DNA of 64,000 bases from Leptospira jelokensis (GCF_004769635.1 NZ_RQGH01000026.1:186001-250000); one strand, 5' to 3'. Shown: positions 1 to 10,193, counted from the stretch's first letter. Notes: generated by a model not told the origin, from the letters alone. A program made the numbers and translations.

Positions 1-22
1 CTACCGCTGAACTACATCCACC
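1..22 (-). tRNA. partial tRNA, 5' half only (possibly tRNA-His)
   Basis: Read on the minus strand, this is the 5' acceptor strand and D arm of a tRNA (GTGGATG, then TA, then GTTCAGCGGTAG). The window edge cuts it before the anticodon. An extra G in front of GTGGATG is typical of tRNA-His, but without the anticodon the identity is a guess. It lies 18 bases from the next tRNA on the same strand, so the three form a cluster. Confidence 0.7.
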
Positions 23-39
23 GTTTCTAGAACAATCAT

Positions 40-113
40 CGACCCGAGAGGGATTCGAACCCCCGACCAACTGCTTAGAAGGCAGTTGCTCTATCCAGCT
101 GAGCTACCGGGTC
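40..113 (-). tRNA. tRNA-Arg (anticodon TCT)
   Basis: The minus strand folds into a complete cloverleaf. The acceptor stem GACCCGG pairs with TCGGGTC, the D arm contains AGCTGGATAG, and the anticodon stem ACTGC/GCAGT encloses loop CTTCTAA with anticodon TCT. The T arm is GGGGGTTCGAATCCC. The discriminator base is G and CCA is not encoded. Confidence 0.95.
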
Positions 114-130
114 AGATAGAACCAACTGAT

Positions 131-202
131 TCGGGATGACAGGATTTGAACCTGCGACCCTCTGTACCCAAAACAGATGCGCTACCACTGCGCTACATCC
201 CG
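131..202 (-). tRNA. tRNA-Pro (anticodon TGG)
   Basis: Complete cloverleaf on the minus strand. The acceptor stem CGGGATG pairs with CATCCCG, the anticodon stem TCTGT/ACAGA encloses loop TTTGGGT with anticodon TGG, and the T loop is GTTCAAATC. The discriminator is A and CCA is not encoded. It sits upstream of tRNA-Arg on the same strand with a 17-base spacer, consistent with one tRNA transcript. Confidence 0.95.
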
Positions 203-261
203 AGAAAGTCCTTGAAACACCAGTGTTTTTGGAAGAAGGACTGTGTCAACAAAAGGGAGAT

Positions 262-933
262 TTATTTCTTTAGGTTCTTGAGCCTTTCGAGTAGGACGGG
301 GTGGTTAGGATTCTTTTGTAAGGCTTTGCGGTAGGCCTTCCATGCTTCCTCTGGTTTCCCATTGGTTTGCAAAAAGTACCCAAAGCTATCCAAATAGGCA
401 GGATTATTCGGATCCAGCTCCAATGCTTTTTTTAAAGAACGAATGGCTTCTGCTCTTTCTTCAGCGGTTAACTTTTTTTTGAGAGCAAGTAGATACCCAA
501 GTGAATTCAAACTGTTTTTATAATCAGGATTTGCTTTGAGGATCCTACGGTGGATCGAAATCGCATCTTCCAACCGGTGTGTGTATTCATAAACGTGGGC
601 AAGAAAGGAAAGCAGTTTGGCATCATCCACTGCAATTTGCAATCGCTCTTTGATGATGGATTCTGCTAAATCCCATTCTTTTTGTTCTACTAACGAGAAC
701 ACTTTTAAACGGTACACATTGTCTAACTCAATGAAACCAGGGTATTCACTTAAGATACGATCCAAAACTTGGATTGTTTTTTTGAAATTTTTGGTTTGGA
801 AACAACATAAGGCAAAATTGTACAAGAGGATGGGATCTTCTGGATTTTGTAACAAAGCCTGGTCCAGAAGGTTTAATGCCATGGCATAATTGCCTTTGTT
901 CATATAAGAAAGGTAATCATTATCATTCGCCAT
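262..933 (-). CDS. tetratricopeptide repeat protein
   Basis: 223-residue soluble protein made almost entirely of TPR helical hairpins. Recognisable units start near residues 14, 32, 68, 101, 135 and 176, with the usual spacing of W/L-G-A-P positions (for example ALELDPNNPAYLDSFGYFL). TPR arrays mediate protein-protein contact, so the partner is unknown. It is the last gene of a minus-strand operon and starts 5 bases after the surE stop, which supports co-transcription with surE, the membrane protein and sppA. No signal peptide is seen, so it is probably cytoplasmic. Confidence 0.85.
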   Translation of the reverse strand: MANDNDYLSYMNKGNYAMALNLLDQALLQNPEDPILLYNFALCCFQTKNFKKTIQVLDRILSEYPGFIELDNVYRLKVFSLVEQKEWDLAESIIKERLQIAVDDAKLLSFLAHVYEYTHRLEDAISIHRRILKANPDYKNSLNSLGYLLALKKKLTAEERAEAIRSLKKALELDPNNPAYLDSFGYFLQTNGKPEEAWKAYRKALQKNPNHPVLLERLKNLKK

Positions 934-938
934 AGGTT

Positions 939-1679
939 TTATCTAGATTGTAATTCCTTTAGTCGACATTTCTCTGTTAGGTCCAATTGGATGGGTGTCA
1001 CAGGGATTTTACCTTGGTAGTAAGCCTCAAAGTCAGTTCCCGTTTCTTCATCATGCCCGAGTAAACTTCCGTTTAACTGAAATTCGCTGACACCTTCTAT
1101 GATTTGTTTTTTTTCATATTTTTCTGAATAACGGCGGCGCCCAAGCCTTGTGAATACAAGTTCGCTAATGGAACCCGTTCCACACACTTCCGGTGGCACA
1201 TTTAGGTTCCAAATCTCCCCCGATTGGATTTGTGATTGGTATTTTTCTAAAAAATCTAACACAAGTTTGGCTTCCTTTTCGTACCCGTCCTCTGGATCGA
1301 TGCGACCAGAACTGACAGCAAGCGAAGGGATTCCATGTAAGGCACCATGTTTGGCGGCCCCAACAGTTCCCGAATAATGGACATCATACCCCATATTGAC
1401 ACCTCTGTTAATCCCAGAGATCACAAAGTCAATTTTGGGAAAAATCTCAGCATACAATCCAATGTTCACACAATCCACAGGGAATCCATCTGCAATGTAA
1501 TGGTTGTCATTGATTCGTTCCACTCGCATGCCTTGGAAAACAGTGAGGGCCATGGAGGTAACAGAACGTTCTTTCAAAGGTGCTATGAGATAGGTATTGT
1601 ACGATTTGCCAAGGACACGTTCCAAGGCTTTGATTCCGGCGGAAGAAATCCCGTCGTCATTTGTGATGAGTAAATTCAA
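939..1679 (-). CDS. surE: 5'/3'-nucleotidase SurE
   Basis: SurE is a metal-dependent nucleoside monophosphate phosphatase. The 246 residues match the family length. The start shows the diagnostic MNLLITNDDG, whose paired aspartates (D8, D9) bind the metal. The central GINRGVNMGYDVHYSGTVGA segment carries the conserved Asn and Ser. The start codon is TTG, placed directly after the upstream stop codon; no ATG lies close enough to keep the NDDG motif, and an AGGCGG-like ribosome site sits just upstream. It is the third gene of the sppA operon. Confidence 0.95.
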   Translation of the reverse strand: MNLLITNDDGISSAGIKALERVLGKSYNTYLIAPLKERSVTSMALTVFQGMRVERINDNHYIADGFPVDCVNIGLYAEIFPKIDFVISGINRGVNMGYDVHYSGTVGAAKHGALHGIPSLAVSSGRIDPEDGYEKEAKLVLDFLEKYQSQIQSGEIWNLNVPPEVCGTGSISELVFTRLGRRRYSEKYEKKQIIEGVSEFQLNGSLLGHDEETGTDFEAYYQGKIPVTPIQLDLTEKCRLKELQSR

Positions 1680-2288
1680 TTAAAAACCGCCTGATACCGA
1701 TTGCAGGACACTGGTTGCCGTGTACAAGTTCATTAAAAAAGGAAACAAAATCGTAAGTCCCAAGGCATAAAAAGAAAACCGGATCGAATCACGATTCCGG
1801 AGCTCATAAATGGATTTGAGCCCACGTGCAATGACTAAGCCATACAAAATAATGAATGTGAGTAATAAAAAAAATCCAGAACCAACTCCCGATAAACCAA
1901 TTGCATGGAATACAATACAAACAGGAGCAAAGACAAGAAAAAGGATTGTTGAATGCCTTGCAAACATCACAAGGAACAAAAGTTTTTGTGACCTACCTTT
2001 TTTTTGTACGTAATAGTCAGCAACTAACGAATAAAAAAAAGGGAAAAATCGAAACAGTATCAAATTGGCAATGAATCCAAAAAACAAAAAGGACAAAGTG
2101 GATATGGTATATGGTGCTGATAGAATGCTCATCCCAACTGACAACGACAAGGCGGAAAGAATCGAAAACATCCAACTCGAAACGGGGCTCATCGCAAATG
2201 GAATCTCTTTTACTTCTTCGGAATAACGGAGTGGGTCAAGAAACACCAACTCCAAAGTATCTACCAAATCGAAGAAAAAATCTCTCAT
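1680..2288 (-). CDS. Yip1-like integral membrane protein
   Basis: 202-residue hydrophobic protein with about five membrane segments (roughly residues 38-58, 64-88, 108-130, 135-153 and 170-192). The composition, the short charged N-terminus ([19 protein letters not shown]) and the PFAMSP-type turn resemble Yip1-domain membrane proteins, whose bacterial role is not established. Its start codon overlaps the sppA stop by four bases (ATGA), and its stop abuts the surE start, so translation of all three is probably coupled. The family call is tentative; the membrane location is clear. Confidence 0.75.
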   Translation of the reverse strand: MRDFFFDLVDTLELVFLDPLRYSEEVKEIPFAMSPVSSWMFSILSALSLSVGMSILSAPYTISTLSFLFFGFIANLILFRFFPFFYSLVADYYVQKKGRSQKLLFLVMFARHSTILFLVFAPVCIVFHAIGLSGVGSGFFLLLTFIILYGLVIARGLKSIYELRNRDSIRFSFYALGLTILFPFLMNLYTATSVLQSVSGGF

Positions 2289-3250
2289 AACATCAATTTC
2301 CCAAGTGCAGTCGGCAAAATCACAAGCACTTGTGCTTGCATGAGAGAACGAATTTTTGCTGTTTGCGAACCTTCCCCTAAAAACTTCACACCGAGGGAAC
2401 GGATCATCCTTTCAAAGGGAGAATACTCTTGTTCAAATAAAGGGATAAGGCCTTCGTATTGGCAAAGTTCCGAAAGTTTTTTATGAGCTTCCCTTCTACC
2501 GCCAATGTCATCCACAAGTTTGTTACGAAATGCATCTTCACCAGAGTAAATTTTTCCTTCGGCCAATTCTTCGATGGATTTTACGGTTTTGTTCCTTCCC
2601 TTAGCGACATCTTCCACAAACTTGCGATAGGTGTCTTGGAGTTGTTTTCCAATCATATCGTCTTCTTCGTTTGTCGAATCACGAAACGGTGAATACATAT
2701 CTTTGTATTTACCGGCTTTGTAAGTGCGAACCCCCACTCCGTAACGGTCGAGTAACCCCTTCACATTCGGTGCAAAGGAAATGACCCCAATGGACCCTGT
2801 GATGGTACCGTTTTCCGCAAAGATATAATCAGAGGCAGCGGCAATGTAATACCCACCGGAAGCGGCGACGTCTTTCATACTCACTACGATCTTTTTCGAC
2901 TTTCGTAAATGGAGCAGTTCGTTAAAGATTTCTTGGGATGCAGCCACAGTGCCACCAGGGGAATTGATCTCAATGAGGATCCCTTTGACATTTGTGTCCT
3001 CATCCAGTTCACGTAATTGGCGTAATACGGTATCGGCACCGGTAGAATCGAAAGTAGATTCCCCGGAATGGATTTCCCCAACAATGGGTATCACAACAGC
3101 TCCAATTTCACTGGCTTGGAAAAGACTCCCACCAGTCCCACTCGAAAAACGGGCAAGGCTTGATCCAGATACCAAGATGGCAATTCCGAGAATTGTGGCA
3201 ATTGTGGAGAACAAAAAGGAGAGGAAGAGAAGGAATTGGTTTCTTTCCAT
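2285..3250 (-). CDS. sppA: signal peptide peptidase SppA (S49 family)
   Basis: Short-form SppA (321 residues), a membrane-anchored serine/lysine protease that degrades leftover signal peptides. One N-terminal membrane segment spans about residues 7-30. The substrate-binding strand contains INSPGGTV near residue 96, and the nucleophile Ser131 lies in [11 protein letters not shown]. The general-base lysine lies in the [12 protein letters not shown] segment near residue 181-183. It is the first gene of the four-gene minus-strand operon. The region upstream to 3424 holds the divergent leader of the next gene. Confidence 0.95.
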   Translation of the reverse strand: MERNQFLLFLSFLFSTIATILGIAILVSGSSLARFSSGTGGSLFQASEIGAVVIPIVGEIHSGESTFDSTGADTVLRQLRELDEDTNVKGILIEINSPGGTVAASQEIFNELLHLRKSKKIVVSMKDVAASGGYYIAAASDYIFAENGTITGSIGVISFAPNVKGLLDRYGVGVRTYKAGKYKDMYSPFRDSTNEEDDMIGKQLQDTYRKFVEDVAKGRNKTVKSIEELAEGKIYSGEDAFRNKLVDDIGGRREAHKKLSELCQYEGLIPLFEQEYSPFERMIRSLGVKFLGEGSQTAKIRSLMQAQVLVILPTALGKLML

Positions 3251-3373
3251 AAACTCCCACTAAGAAAACCTTGCAAAAACCACAGTCAACTTTAATAATT
3301 CTTTACTTTTTTTTAGAAAAAGTTTATTTTCAGTGTACGGGTTAGCCGAAAATTAGACAGGTAGTCATAGGAT

Positions 3374-3400
3374 TTATGTCCAGGCACCGCCGAGACATAA
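3374..3400 (+). promoter_or_regulatory. leader hairpin before the coiled-coil gene
   Basis: TTATGTC and GACATAA form a perfect 7-bp inverted repeat around a GC-rich 13-base loop, in the 5' leader 25 bases before the ATG at 3425. It is much more GC-rich than the flanking AT-rich spacer. A small RNA structure affecting translation is possible; no known riboswitch was recognised. Confidence 0.35.
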
Positions 3401-3424
3401 GGCCATTACCAAGGAAGGTAGGAC

Positions 3425-3940
3425 ATGGATGTTCGTCTCAATCGTCTCCTCAACTCAGCCGAAAAATTAATCCAGGACAAAAAGGACACCAAAGATGTCT
3501 CTGGGAAAACAGGAACCACTTTGCAAAAAGCGGAGGAAAAATCCGACTTTGTGGTGAGCCTTCCTGTTCAATACCACAATATCCAATCTCGGCTCACAGA
3601 ATTACAAAAACAACTTTCCAAAGAACAATCTCGTATTGGTCTTTTGGAAGATACCACTCAAGAAGAAAACAAACTCAAAGAACTTTTGTTTGAGGGAGAA
3701 CCACTCTTTCCTGAGTTAGGTGAAGGAAATGTTTCCAAACCAGAAATCTTAGAAACAAGCAAAGGTACCATTGCAAACCTTCTTGCGGAACTGAAGAAAA
3801 AAGAAGTGGAAGGGGAAAATATTTTTTCTCTTGGTATGATGCTTAGCCCAGAAGAATTTAAAGGAAAAATCGGATCAGTTTCTACTGCTTCCATGAAACC
3901 AATTTCTGAAACCATGGTCAAACGTCTCCTCGGCAGTTAA
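3425..3940 (+). CDS. hypothetical coiled-coil protein
   Basis: 171-residue, highly charged, soluble protein with no signal peptide. Residues 50-80 (QSRLTELQKQLSKEQSRIGLLE) have strong heptad character and predict a coiled coil. A Gly/Ser-rich C-terminus follows. No family was recognised. The ATG follows AAGGAAGGTAGGAC, a good ribosome site. The next gene, an amino-acid permease, begins with a TTG immediately after its stop codon, which suggests co-translation, though a functional link is not obvious. Confidence 0.7.
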   Translation: MDVRLNRLLNSAEKLIQDKKDTKDVSGKTGTTLQKAEEKSDFVVSLPVQYHNIQSRLTELQKQLSKEQSRIGLLEDTTQEENKLKELLFEGEPLFPELGEGNVSKPEILETSKGTIANLLAELKKKEVEGENIFSLGMMLSPEEFKGKIGSVSTASMKPISETMVKRLLGS

Positions 3941-5311
3941 TTGGAATTAAAACGAAGCCTCAATACTTTTGATTCCATTTCCGTTCTTTTCTCCTCCATG
4001 GTGGGGTCGGGGATTTTTTTCACTTCAGGTTATTTAATCAAAGAAACTGGTAACCTCTGGATCGTCCTCTTTTGTTGGATCATCGGTGGCCTCCTTGCTT
4101 TATCTGGTTCCATCACATACGCATATGCCGCTCGCCTCCTTCCCTTTGCAGGGGGAGACTACGTGTACCTCAAAGTAGCTTACTCACCAGCGATTGCCTT
4201 TATGAGTGGTTGGTCCTCCCTACTCACCAATTTTTCTGCCTGTGTTTCTGTACTTGCCTTAGCCTTCGGAAAGTATGTACAAATTTTATTTCCAGAACTC
4301 CCTTACTTTGAATCACCCACCTACACTCTCTTTGGCCTCGATTTACAGGTGAGCTCCACTACCCTCATTGGAATTTTACCCATTCTCTTTTTTAGTGTTT
4401 TGAATTATTTTGGAATCAAATCGGCTGTCCGAGTGCAAAATGTTTTTGCTGTGTTAAAAATCACTGGATTACTTTTGTTTTTGGCACTTGGTTTTTCGAT
4501 TGGTTCCACACATTGGGGTTATTTATTCGAATCACCATTTCCGAATGTACTTGAATTGTCATTTTATTCCAAAGTTCTGATTGGAATCGTACCAGTTTCT
4601 TTTTCCTATCTTGGTTGGAATATGATCACCTACATTGCAGAAGAAGTAAAACAACCAGAAAAAACAATTGTTCGATCGGCGATCACAGCGTGTTTTCTTG
4701 TGGCTGGGCTTTATTTTGTGATCAATTTGTTATTTGTAATCTCCGCTCCCATCGAAGAGTTGGCAGGACAAGATGGGATTGGTGCGATCGCCTTTCAGAA
4801 GTTATTTGGTTCAAATTATTCCATATTAACGACTAGTTTTATTGCTTGGGTGATTCTTGGATCTATGTCTGCCATTCTTATCGGCGGGAGTAGGGTGTAT
4901 TTTGCGATGGCAAGGGATGGAGTGTTTTTACCTAGTTTTTCAAAAGTCCATCCCAAATGGCATAGCCCATATGTTTCGATTTTTTTTCAGGCATTTGTGG
5001 CGATTCTCTTTTTGTTTGTAAAAGAAATTGAAGCCTTACTGTATATGATCACCTGTTCCATTCTCATTTTATCCTGTCTCACGGCAGCAACTCCATTCCG
5101 ATTTGAAAAGATGGGAATGAAATCAGATTATAAAATTCCATTGTATCCGTTACCAATCTTTTTATATATCTTTGCCAATATTGCTGTCATGGTGATTTTA
5201 TTCATCGAAAAACCAATCACGGCAAGTTGGGGACTCATGATCACACTCATTGCATTGCCAGTGTACTATCTATTTCGATTGGATAAAAAGATGATCAAAA
5301 CAAAAGGGTAA
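3941..5311 (+). CDS. APC-family amino acid permease
   Basis: 456 residues with about 12 membrane segments, the usual size for the amino acid-polyamine-organocation superfamily. The first helix contains the signature SSMVGSGIFFTSG, which unwinds around the substrate. The helix-6 segment LGWNMITYIAEEVKQPEKTI is the conserved (N/F)xxxGE-like region of these carriers. It should import or exchange an amino acid across the inner membrane; the substrate cannot be read from sequence. The start is TTG, directly after the preceding stop codon; no good ATG alternative precedes the GSGIF motif. Confidence 0.9.
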   Translation: MELKRSLNTFDSISVLFSSMVGSGIFFTSGYLIKETGNLWIVLFCWIIGGLLALSGSITYAYAARLLPFAGGDYVYLKVAYSPAIAFMSGWSSLLTNFSACVSVLALAFGKYVQILFPELPYFESPTYTLFGLDLQVSSTTLIGILPILFFSVLNYFGIKSAVRVQNVFAVLKITGLLLFLALGFSIGSTHWGYLFESPFPNVLELSFYSKVLIGIVPVSFSYLGWNMITYIAEEVKQPEKTIVRSAITACFLVAGLYFVINLLFVISAPIEELAGQDGIGAIAFQKLFGSNYSILTTSFIAWVILGSMSAILIGGSRVYFAMARDGVFLPSFSKVHPKWHSPYVSIFFQAFVAILFLFVKEIEALLYMITCSILILSCLTAATPFRFEKMGMKSDYKIPLYPLPIFLYIFANIAVMVILFIEKPITASWGLMITLIALPVYYLFRLDKKMIKTKG

Positions 5312-5382
5312 CAATCAATACGAACCAAACGTATGACTTACCTAGTTCTCACATAACCCGCATTATCCAAAATGAATCGTAT

Positions 5383-6198
5383 ATGAAACAAATAAAAATC
5401 ACCATAGTTCTAATTTCAAATTTTGTATCTTGTATGACGATGCAATTGAATTATAAACTATACCCAAAAACAATACAAGAATCCTATACAATCAATTCAA
5501 TCAATCACGTAGAGGAGGTAGACAAAAATACACTAAAATTTAATTTCCCAAATCAAAAATCAAATGTTGAGTATGCAAATTGTTTATTCATTTCCTATAG
5601 AAGTTTTACTTACTGCAATCCAAATGAAAAAAATCCAAACCAACATCTGCAATTGATCCATGACAATGACTTCAAAATATCCAACAAAAAAGGATTTATT
5701 TATTTTGATAAAGACTATGCTTTCATCCATTCAAACCTAAAAAACAATTTTTATGACGACAGCAATGGGCAATTCGGATTCCCTAAATCAATTGAAATTT
5801 CGGATGATGGTGAATCTCGGTATATAACATACAATAAACCGAGAGCAGATTTAAATGATGTTTGCTACTATGAAGTATTGAATCCCAAAACCAACAGGTT
5901 TGAATTCAAAGCAGATTGTAAAAATGTTAAATTCAAACTTCATCCGATGCAAAAAGTTAAAATCAAACCATTTATCTACTTAAATCAAATATCCGATCAT
6001 GGATATTATAAAGTAACCTATTTGTTACCGACTGACAATCATTCCGTTTGGATTCTTTTGCGTCCTATTGATGGCAAATACATCGAATACCCAAGTATTT
6101 TATGGTATTTGGCTTATCCACCGGCGATCCTCTTCGATGTTATCACGTTTCCGATTCAAATTTTTGTGGTTCCATTTGGAAAAACCGCACTTGGCTAA
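5383..6198 (+). CDS. putative lipoprotein of unknown function
   Basis: 271 residues. The N-terminus (MKQIKITIVLISNFVSC) is a short lipoprotein signal ending in a spirochaetal lipobox with Cys17. The body is polar, Asn/Lys/Tyr-rich and has no recognised domain. The last 40 residues are hydrophobic (PPAILFDVITFPIQIFVVPFG) and resemble the C-terminal stretch of YceK/DUF1375-type small lipoproteins, suggesting a membrane-contacting tail. The gene is noticeably more AT-rich than its neighbours and stands alone between a permease and a convergent antiporter. Confidence 0.7.
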   Translation: MKQIKITIVLISNFVSCMTMQLNYKLYPKTIQESYTINSINHVEEVDKNTLKFNFPNQKSNVEYANCLFISYRSFTYCNPNEKNPNQHLQLIHDNDFKISNKKGFIYFDKDYAFIHSNLKNNFYDDSNGQFGFPKSIEISDDGESRYITYNKPRADLNDVCYYEVLNPKTNRFEFKADCKNVKFKLHPMQKVKIKPFIYLNQISDHGYYKVTYLLPTDNHSVWILLRPIDGKYIEYPSILWYLAYPPAILFDVITFPIQIFVVPFGKTALG

Positions 6199-6225
6199 GA
6201 AAATTTCGAATTCTAAATCATCTTA

Positions 6226-7698
6226 TTAAGCGATTGACATAAATGTTTTGCCGATGATTGGCATCACATCATCTTTTGCGAGTACCCAAACCACATCCCC
6301 ACCTTTTACCTGTGTGTTACCCGAAGGGATCAAAAATTGTTCCCCCCTTGCAATGAGTAAGATATGTGATTGTTCTGGTAGTTTGATTTCAAACAAAGCT
6401 TTATCAACAACGCTTGAGTTATATGGAACTATTAACTCTTGTAAGGTCATTCCAGGAAACTCTATGTTATCAAAGTCTGTTGGGCGATAAATTTTTCTGT
6501 CAGGGTCTTTCTTTAAAATTCCTAACCACTGTGCCACTCTTGGAATGAGAGACCCTTGGATGAGAAGAGAAACTAAGACAACAAAAAATACAATGTGAAA
6601 GAGTAAATCTCCCCAAACAAGTCCCTGGGCAATGGGGAACGTAGCAAGGATGATCGGAGATGCACCTCTTAGGCCCACCCAAGAGATAAATAATTTTTCT
6701 TTAATGGGTAAATTGACCTTCAATAGAGAAATGAAAACAGCAAGAGGCCTTGCAAATAAAATCAATAACACCCCAATGAGTAACCCTGGCACCCAAATGT
6801 CTGCCATCCTTGATGGATACACAAGAAGTCCAAAACATAAGAACATTCCAATTTGTAAGATCCAAACATATCCATTCAAAAAACGAAAGATTGATTTTTT
6901 GTGAATGAATTTGTTTCGACCGACTATGATCCCCGCAATGTAGACTGCCAAAAATCCATTCCCTTGGAATACAGTAGTGACAGCATAAATAAATGGAACC
7001 GATGCCGTGATAAAAACTAAATAAAGACCGTCATACCCGAGTTTGACGGAGTTCATTAGATACAAGATGAGAATTCCCATACTGTATCCCATCATCATTC
7101 CCACAAGGACTTGCATAACAAAAAAACGAAAAAATTGGAACCCACTAAAACTTGCATCTGCAGTGATGAGGTTCATAAAAATAGTGGTGAGGAGAACTCC
7201 TACAGCATCATTGGACCCGGATTCAAACTCGATGATTTTTTTTAAGTGTACGGGAAGGTCAGAGGAACCTGTTTTAAAGATATTAAATACAGAAGCGGCA
7301 TCTGTCGCACTCACGATGGAACCTAGTAAAAACGATTCCATAAACCCAAGTACAGGAAATAAAAGATGGATGAGGACTCCTAAAATGAGTGCGGTGAGTA
7401 CGGTCCCGACAATGGAAAGGCGTATTCCTACTGATAAAAAGTTTTTTAAACTATCCCACTCACTTTCAAGACCACCCAAAAACAAAATATAAATCAAAGC
7501 AAAAATTCCGATGGACTGGGCTAAACCATAGTCACTAAAATCAATCCCACCAGGACCATCAGAACCAGCTAACATACCAAAGGTTAAAAAAATAAGTAAG
7601 ATTGGGAAACCAAATCGGAAAAAAAGTTTACTCGATAAAATAGAAAATATGATGAGTGTGGAGATTACGAGTGCTTGTAAGGTAAAACTATCAATCAT
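6226..7698 (-). CDS. CPA1-family K+/Na+:proton antiporter (NhaP2/CvrA type)
   Basis: 490 residues. The first 385 or so form 12-13 membrane helices of a cation/proton antiporter, including ESGSNDAVGVLL, which carries the ND motif of the ion-binding helix, and the SWVGLRGASPIILAT segment typical of the CPA1 branch. The last 100 residues form a soluble RCK-C-like domain (VKGGDVVWVLAKDD). That architecture matches E. coli CvrA/NhaP2 potassium/proton antiporters, so a role in K+ or Na+ efflux and pH or osmotic balance is likely; the ion specificity is inferred. It is transcribed toward the preceding lipoprotein gene. Confidence 0.9.
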   Translation of the reverse strand: MIDSFTLQALVISTLIIFSILSSKLFFRFGFPILLIFLTFGMLAGSDGPGGIDFSDYGLAQSIGIFALIYILFLGGLESEWDSLKNFLSVGIRLSIVGTVLTALILGVLIHLLFPVLGFMESFLLGSIVSATDAASVFNIFKTGSSDLPVHLKKIIEFESGSNDAVGVLLTTIFMNLITADASFSGFQFFRFFVMQVLVGMMMGYSMGILILYLMNSVKLGYDGLYLVFITASVPFIYAVTTVFQGNGFLAVYIAGIIVGRNKFIHKKSIFRFLNGYVWILQIGMFLCFGLLVYPSRMADIWVPGLLIGVLLILFARPLAVFISLLKVNLPIKEKLFISWVGLRGASPIILATFPIAQGLVWGDLLFHIVFFVVLVSLLIQGSLIPRVAQWLGILKKDPDRKIYRPTDFDNIEFPGMTLQELIVPYNSSVVDKALFEIKLPEQSHILLIARGEQFLIPSGNTQVKGGDVVWVLAKDDVMPIIGKTFMSIA

Positions 7699-7726
7699 GT
7701 ATAGACCTTAGACGAATCCAAACCTC

Positions 7727-8131
7727 TTATCGTTTGGAAGCAAGGATTTCGAGTGCTTTTGCTTTTAGGATGGGGTGTACTCTAAAGTCATCAGGATCAA
7801 GCGGTGCTTGAGAGGATTCACCAATGGATTGCCCTTCGTTGGATTGGTTTGCAGAATTTGGATTTTTCCATTTGTCACGCCCTAACCAAACAGAAAGTGC
7901 GTAGACCATACGTTGGTAAATTTCATCTACCTTGTCTTGCCTTCCGGCTTTTTTGTAGTATCCAAACGCGAGCATGGGCAGTTTACGATCATACATAAAA
8001 TGATCACCCAATCGGATGAGCCCATCTTTGTAGTCAGTCTTAAGAAAGAGCTCACGGGCTTTGCGAATATCACCTGCATTGAAAGCAGTGTTCCCTTCGC
8101 GGATGAGTTGTACCCTTTCTTTGGAGTCCAT
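7727..8131 (-). CDS. hypothetical TPR-like protein
   Basis: 134 residues starting at MDSKERVQLIREGN. A longer reading to 8257 would run into the divergent peroxiredoxin gene and has no sensible upstream start. Residues 5-75 form TPR-like helical pairs (GNTAFNAGDIRKARELFLKTDY and LPMLAFGYYKKAGRQDKVDEIYQRM). The C-terminus is a Ser/Asn/Gln-rich linker followed by a short helix. The function is unknown. It may share a transcript with the antiporter gene 28 bases downstream on the same strand. Confidence 0.75.
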   Translation of the reverse strand: MDSKERVQLIREGNTAFNAGDIRKARELFLKTDYKDGLIRLGDHFMYDRKLPMLAFGYYKKAGRQDKVDEIYQRMVYALSVWLGRDKWKNPNSANQSNEGQSIGESSQAPLDPDDFRVHPILKAKALEILASKR

Positions 8132-8209
8132 ACAAAGAGTATCGAACGATTTTCCGAAATTGACAACTGAAAATTGTCTAAAAGAATGAATTAACCAGGA
8201 GAGAAATCT

Positions 8210-8683
8210 ATGTTGGAAGTAGGAAAAAAAGCCCCCAATTTTAAAAGTGCGAACCAAAACGGTGAGACCGTCAAACTCGCAGACCTAACCGGAAAAAATG
8301 GAATCGTTGTGTACTTTTACCCACGAGACATGACACCAGGCTGTACGACAGAAGCTTGCGACTTTCGAGACAATTTTTCTCGCCTGAAAAAATTAGGATA
8401 CAATGTGGTAGGAATCTCCAAAGACAATCCTAAGTCCCATACTAAGTTTATTGAAAAACAAGAACTCAATTTTGACCTGATCTCCGATGAATCCGGTGAG
8501 ATTTGTGAAGCATACGGAGTATGGCGAGAGAAGGTATTTATGGGACGAAAAGGGATGGGAATTGTTCGATCCACCTTCCTACTCGATAGTTCCCTCAAAA
8601 TAAAAAAAATCTATGACAGCGTGAAGGTAAAAGGGCACGTTGAAGAAATCATCAAAGACATTCAGGAAATCCAAGGGAAATGA
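8210..8683 (+). CDS. bcp: thioredoxin-dependent peroxiredoxin, Bcp/PrxQ type
   Basis: 157-residue thiol peroxidase that reduces hydrogen peroxide and alkyl hydroperoxides. The active-site motif [13 protein letters not shown] places the peroxidatic Cys45 and a resolving Cys50 five residues apart, the atypical 2-Cys arrangement of the Bcp/PrxQ subgroup. The thioredoxin-fold segments [12 protein letters not shown] and [13 protein letters not shown] are intact. The gene overlaps the aminopeptidase start by four bases (ATGA), so the two are translationally coupled. Confidence 0.95.
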   Translation: MLEVGKKAPNFKSANQNGETVKLADLTGKNGIVVYFYPRDMTPGCTTEACDFRDNFSRLKKLGYNVVGISKDNPKSHTKFIEKQELNFDLISDESGEICEAYGVWREKVFMGRKGMGIVRSTFLLDSSLKIKKIYDSVKVKGHVEEIIKDIQEIQGK

Positions 8684-10164
8684 AAATCGAAATCTCTCCA
8701 CTCCAAATCCAAATCGGTAACGCAAAATCGGGTAATTTTTATAAACTCATTCCTATTTTCCAAGAAGATGTAAAAGAAGAACTTGGAAAAAAATTCCCCA
8801 CTCAAATCGAAACCAAAGTGTTTTCTGGTGAACTTGGAAAGGAATTCCGAGACGAATCAGAACATACCATCTATCTTGGTTTAGGTGAAAAAGAAAAATT
8901 AAGTTTCAGAAAACTCATTTCTCATTTTTTTAAGTATGGCGAAAAAATTCTAAACTATGACGGAATGGGATTAGAAATCCATATCCCAAAAACTCTTTCC
9001 AAAAAGTTTTCGGCAGACCGTATTGCTTACCAAATCGCCAATACATTGTTTATCGGCAGCTACCCTGTTTCTGTTTTACAAACAAAGAAAAAAGACAAAG
9101 AGAAAAAGAAAGTGGGTGCTGTTTATATCAAATTTGAAGACAAAACCGTTCTCTCACTTGCAGAATCGGGACTATCAAAAAGTAAGGTCGTCGCAAAACA
9201 CGTAAATGGTGCCCGCCACATTGCCCACCTTCCAGCCAACTATTTCACACCGAACGACTTTGTATCCAGAGCAAAGGAAATTGCAAAAGAATACAAACTC
9301 TCTGTTAAAGTATGGGATGAGGCCCAATTGAAAAAAGAAGGTTTAGGTGGAATCCTTGCAGTCTCGAGAGGTTCAGAACTCGAAGGGAAAATGGTGGTTT
9401 TGGAATACAAACCGGCAAAAGCCAAAAAGAAATTTGCGATCGTTGGAAAGGGACTTACCTTTGACACAGGTGGAATTTCATTGAAACCACCTGGCGAAAT
9501 GCACGAGATGAAGTATGATATGTGTGGGGCTGCTGCCACCATACACGCGATTGGTGCCATTGCCGCACTTGAGATTCCGATCCATATCATTGCAGCCATT
9601 GGTGTTGCAGAAAATATGCCTGACGGAAAGGCAATCAAACCTGGTGACGTGTACACTGCATACAATGGAACCACTGTGGAAGTACAAAACACGGATGCCG
9701 AAGGTAGACTCGTGTTAGGTGATGTTCTTTCCTATGTTTCCAAAAACTACAAACCAGATTATATGGTAGATTTGGCAACTCTCACGGGTGCTGTGATCAT
9801 TGCCCTTGGCCATGAGGCGGCAGCCATCCTCACGAATTCAGACCCATTACGAGAAGCCCTCTTGAAAGCTTCGGAGGCCTCAGATGACCGAGTTTGGGAA
9901 CTCCCTCTGTGGGAAGAATATGGCGAAGACCTAAAGTCAGACATTGCCGATCTCAAAAATATCACAGGTGGTGGAAAAGGTGCAGGCACGATCTCTGCTG
10001 GAATTTTTCTCTCCAAGTTTGTAGACGAGTCGATCCAATGGGCCCACATCGACATTGCAGGTGCCGCTTGGCGCAAAAAGAAATCAGGGACTCAATTCCA
10101 TGGCCCAACAGGTTACGGCGTACGGTTGTTAGTTGACCTTGCAAAGGAACTAGCAGGGAAGTAA
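8680..10164 (+). CDS. pepA: leucyl aminopeptidase (M17 family)
   Basis: 494 residues. The divergent N-terminal domain spans about residues 1-165. The catalytic domain carries the two-metal signature: [10 protein letters not shown] around residue 256, the MKYDMCGAA lysine/aspartate region near residue 275, and NTDAEGRL at residue 337 (the family motif NTDAEGR). It removes N-terminal leucine and other residues from peptides in the cytoplasm. Translation is coupled to the upstream peroxiredoxin, and a hairpin terminator follows about 30 bases after the stop. Confidence 0.95.
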   Translation: MKIEISPLQIQIGNAKSGNFYKLIPIFQEDVKEELGKKFPTQIETKVFSGELGKEFRDESEHTIYLGLGEKEKLSFRKLISHFFKYGEKILNYDGMGLEIHIPKTLSKKFSADRIAYQIANTLFIGSYPVSVLQTKKKDKEKKKVGAVYIKFEDKTVLSLAESGLSKSKVVAKHVNGARHIAHLPANYFTPNDFVSRAKEIAKEYKLSVKVWDEAQLKKEGLGGILAVSRGSELEGKMVVLEYKPAKAKKKFAIVGKGLTFDTGGISLKPPGEMHEMKYDMCGAAATIHAIGAIAALEIPIHIIAAIGVAENMPDGKAIKPGDVYTAYNGTTVEVQNTDAEGRLVLGDVLSYVSKNYKPDYMVDLATLTGAVIIALGHEAAAILTNSDPLREALLKASEASDDRVWELPLWEEYGEDLKSDIADLKNITGGGKGAGTISAGIFLSKFVDESIQWAHIDIAGAAWRKKKSGTQFHGPTGYGVRLLVDLAKELAGK

Positions 10165-10193
10165 ATACACCACCAAAGTTCCATTATTTGGCA

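Noticed and set aside
3376..3693. Open frame in the leader of the coiled-coil gene that starts inside the hairpin
   Set aside because: It overlaps the better-supported coiled-coil gene in another frame, and its product is Arg/His/Ser-rich with no sensible pattern.
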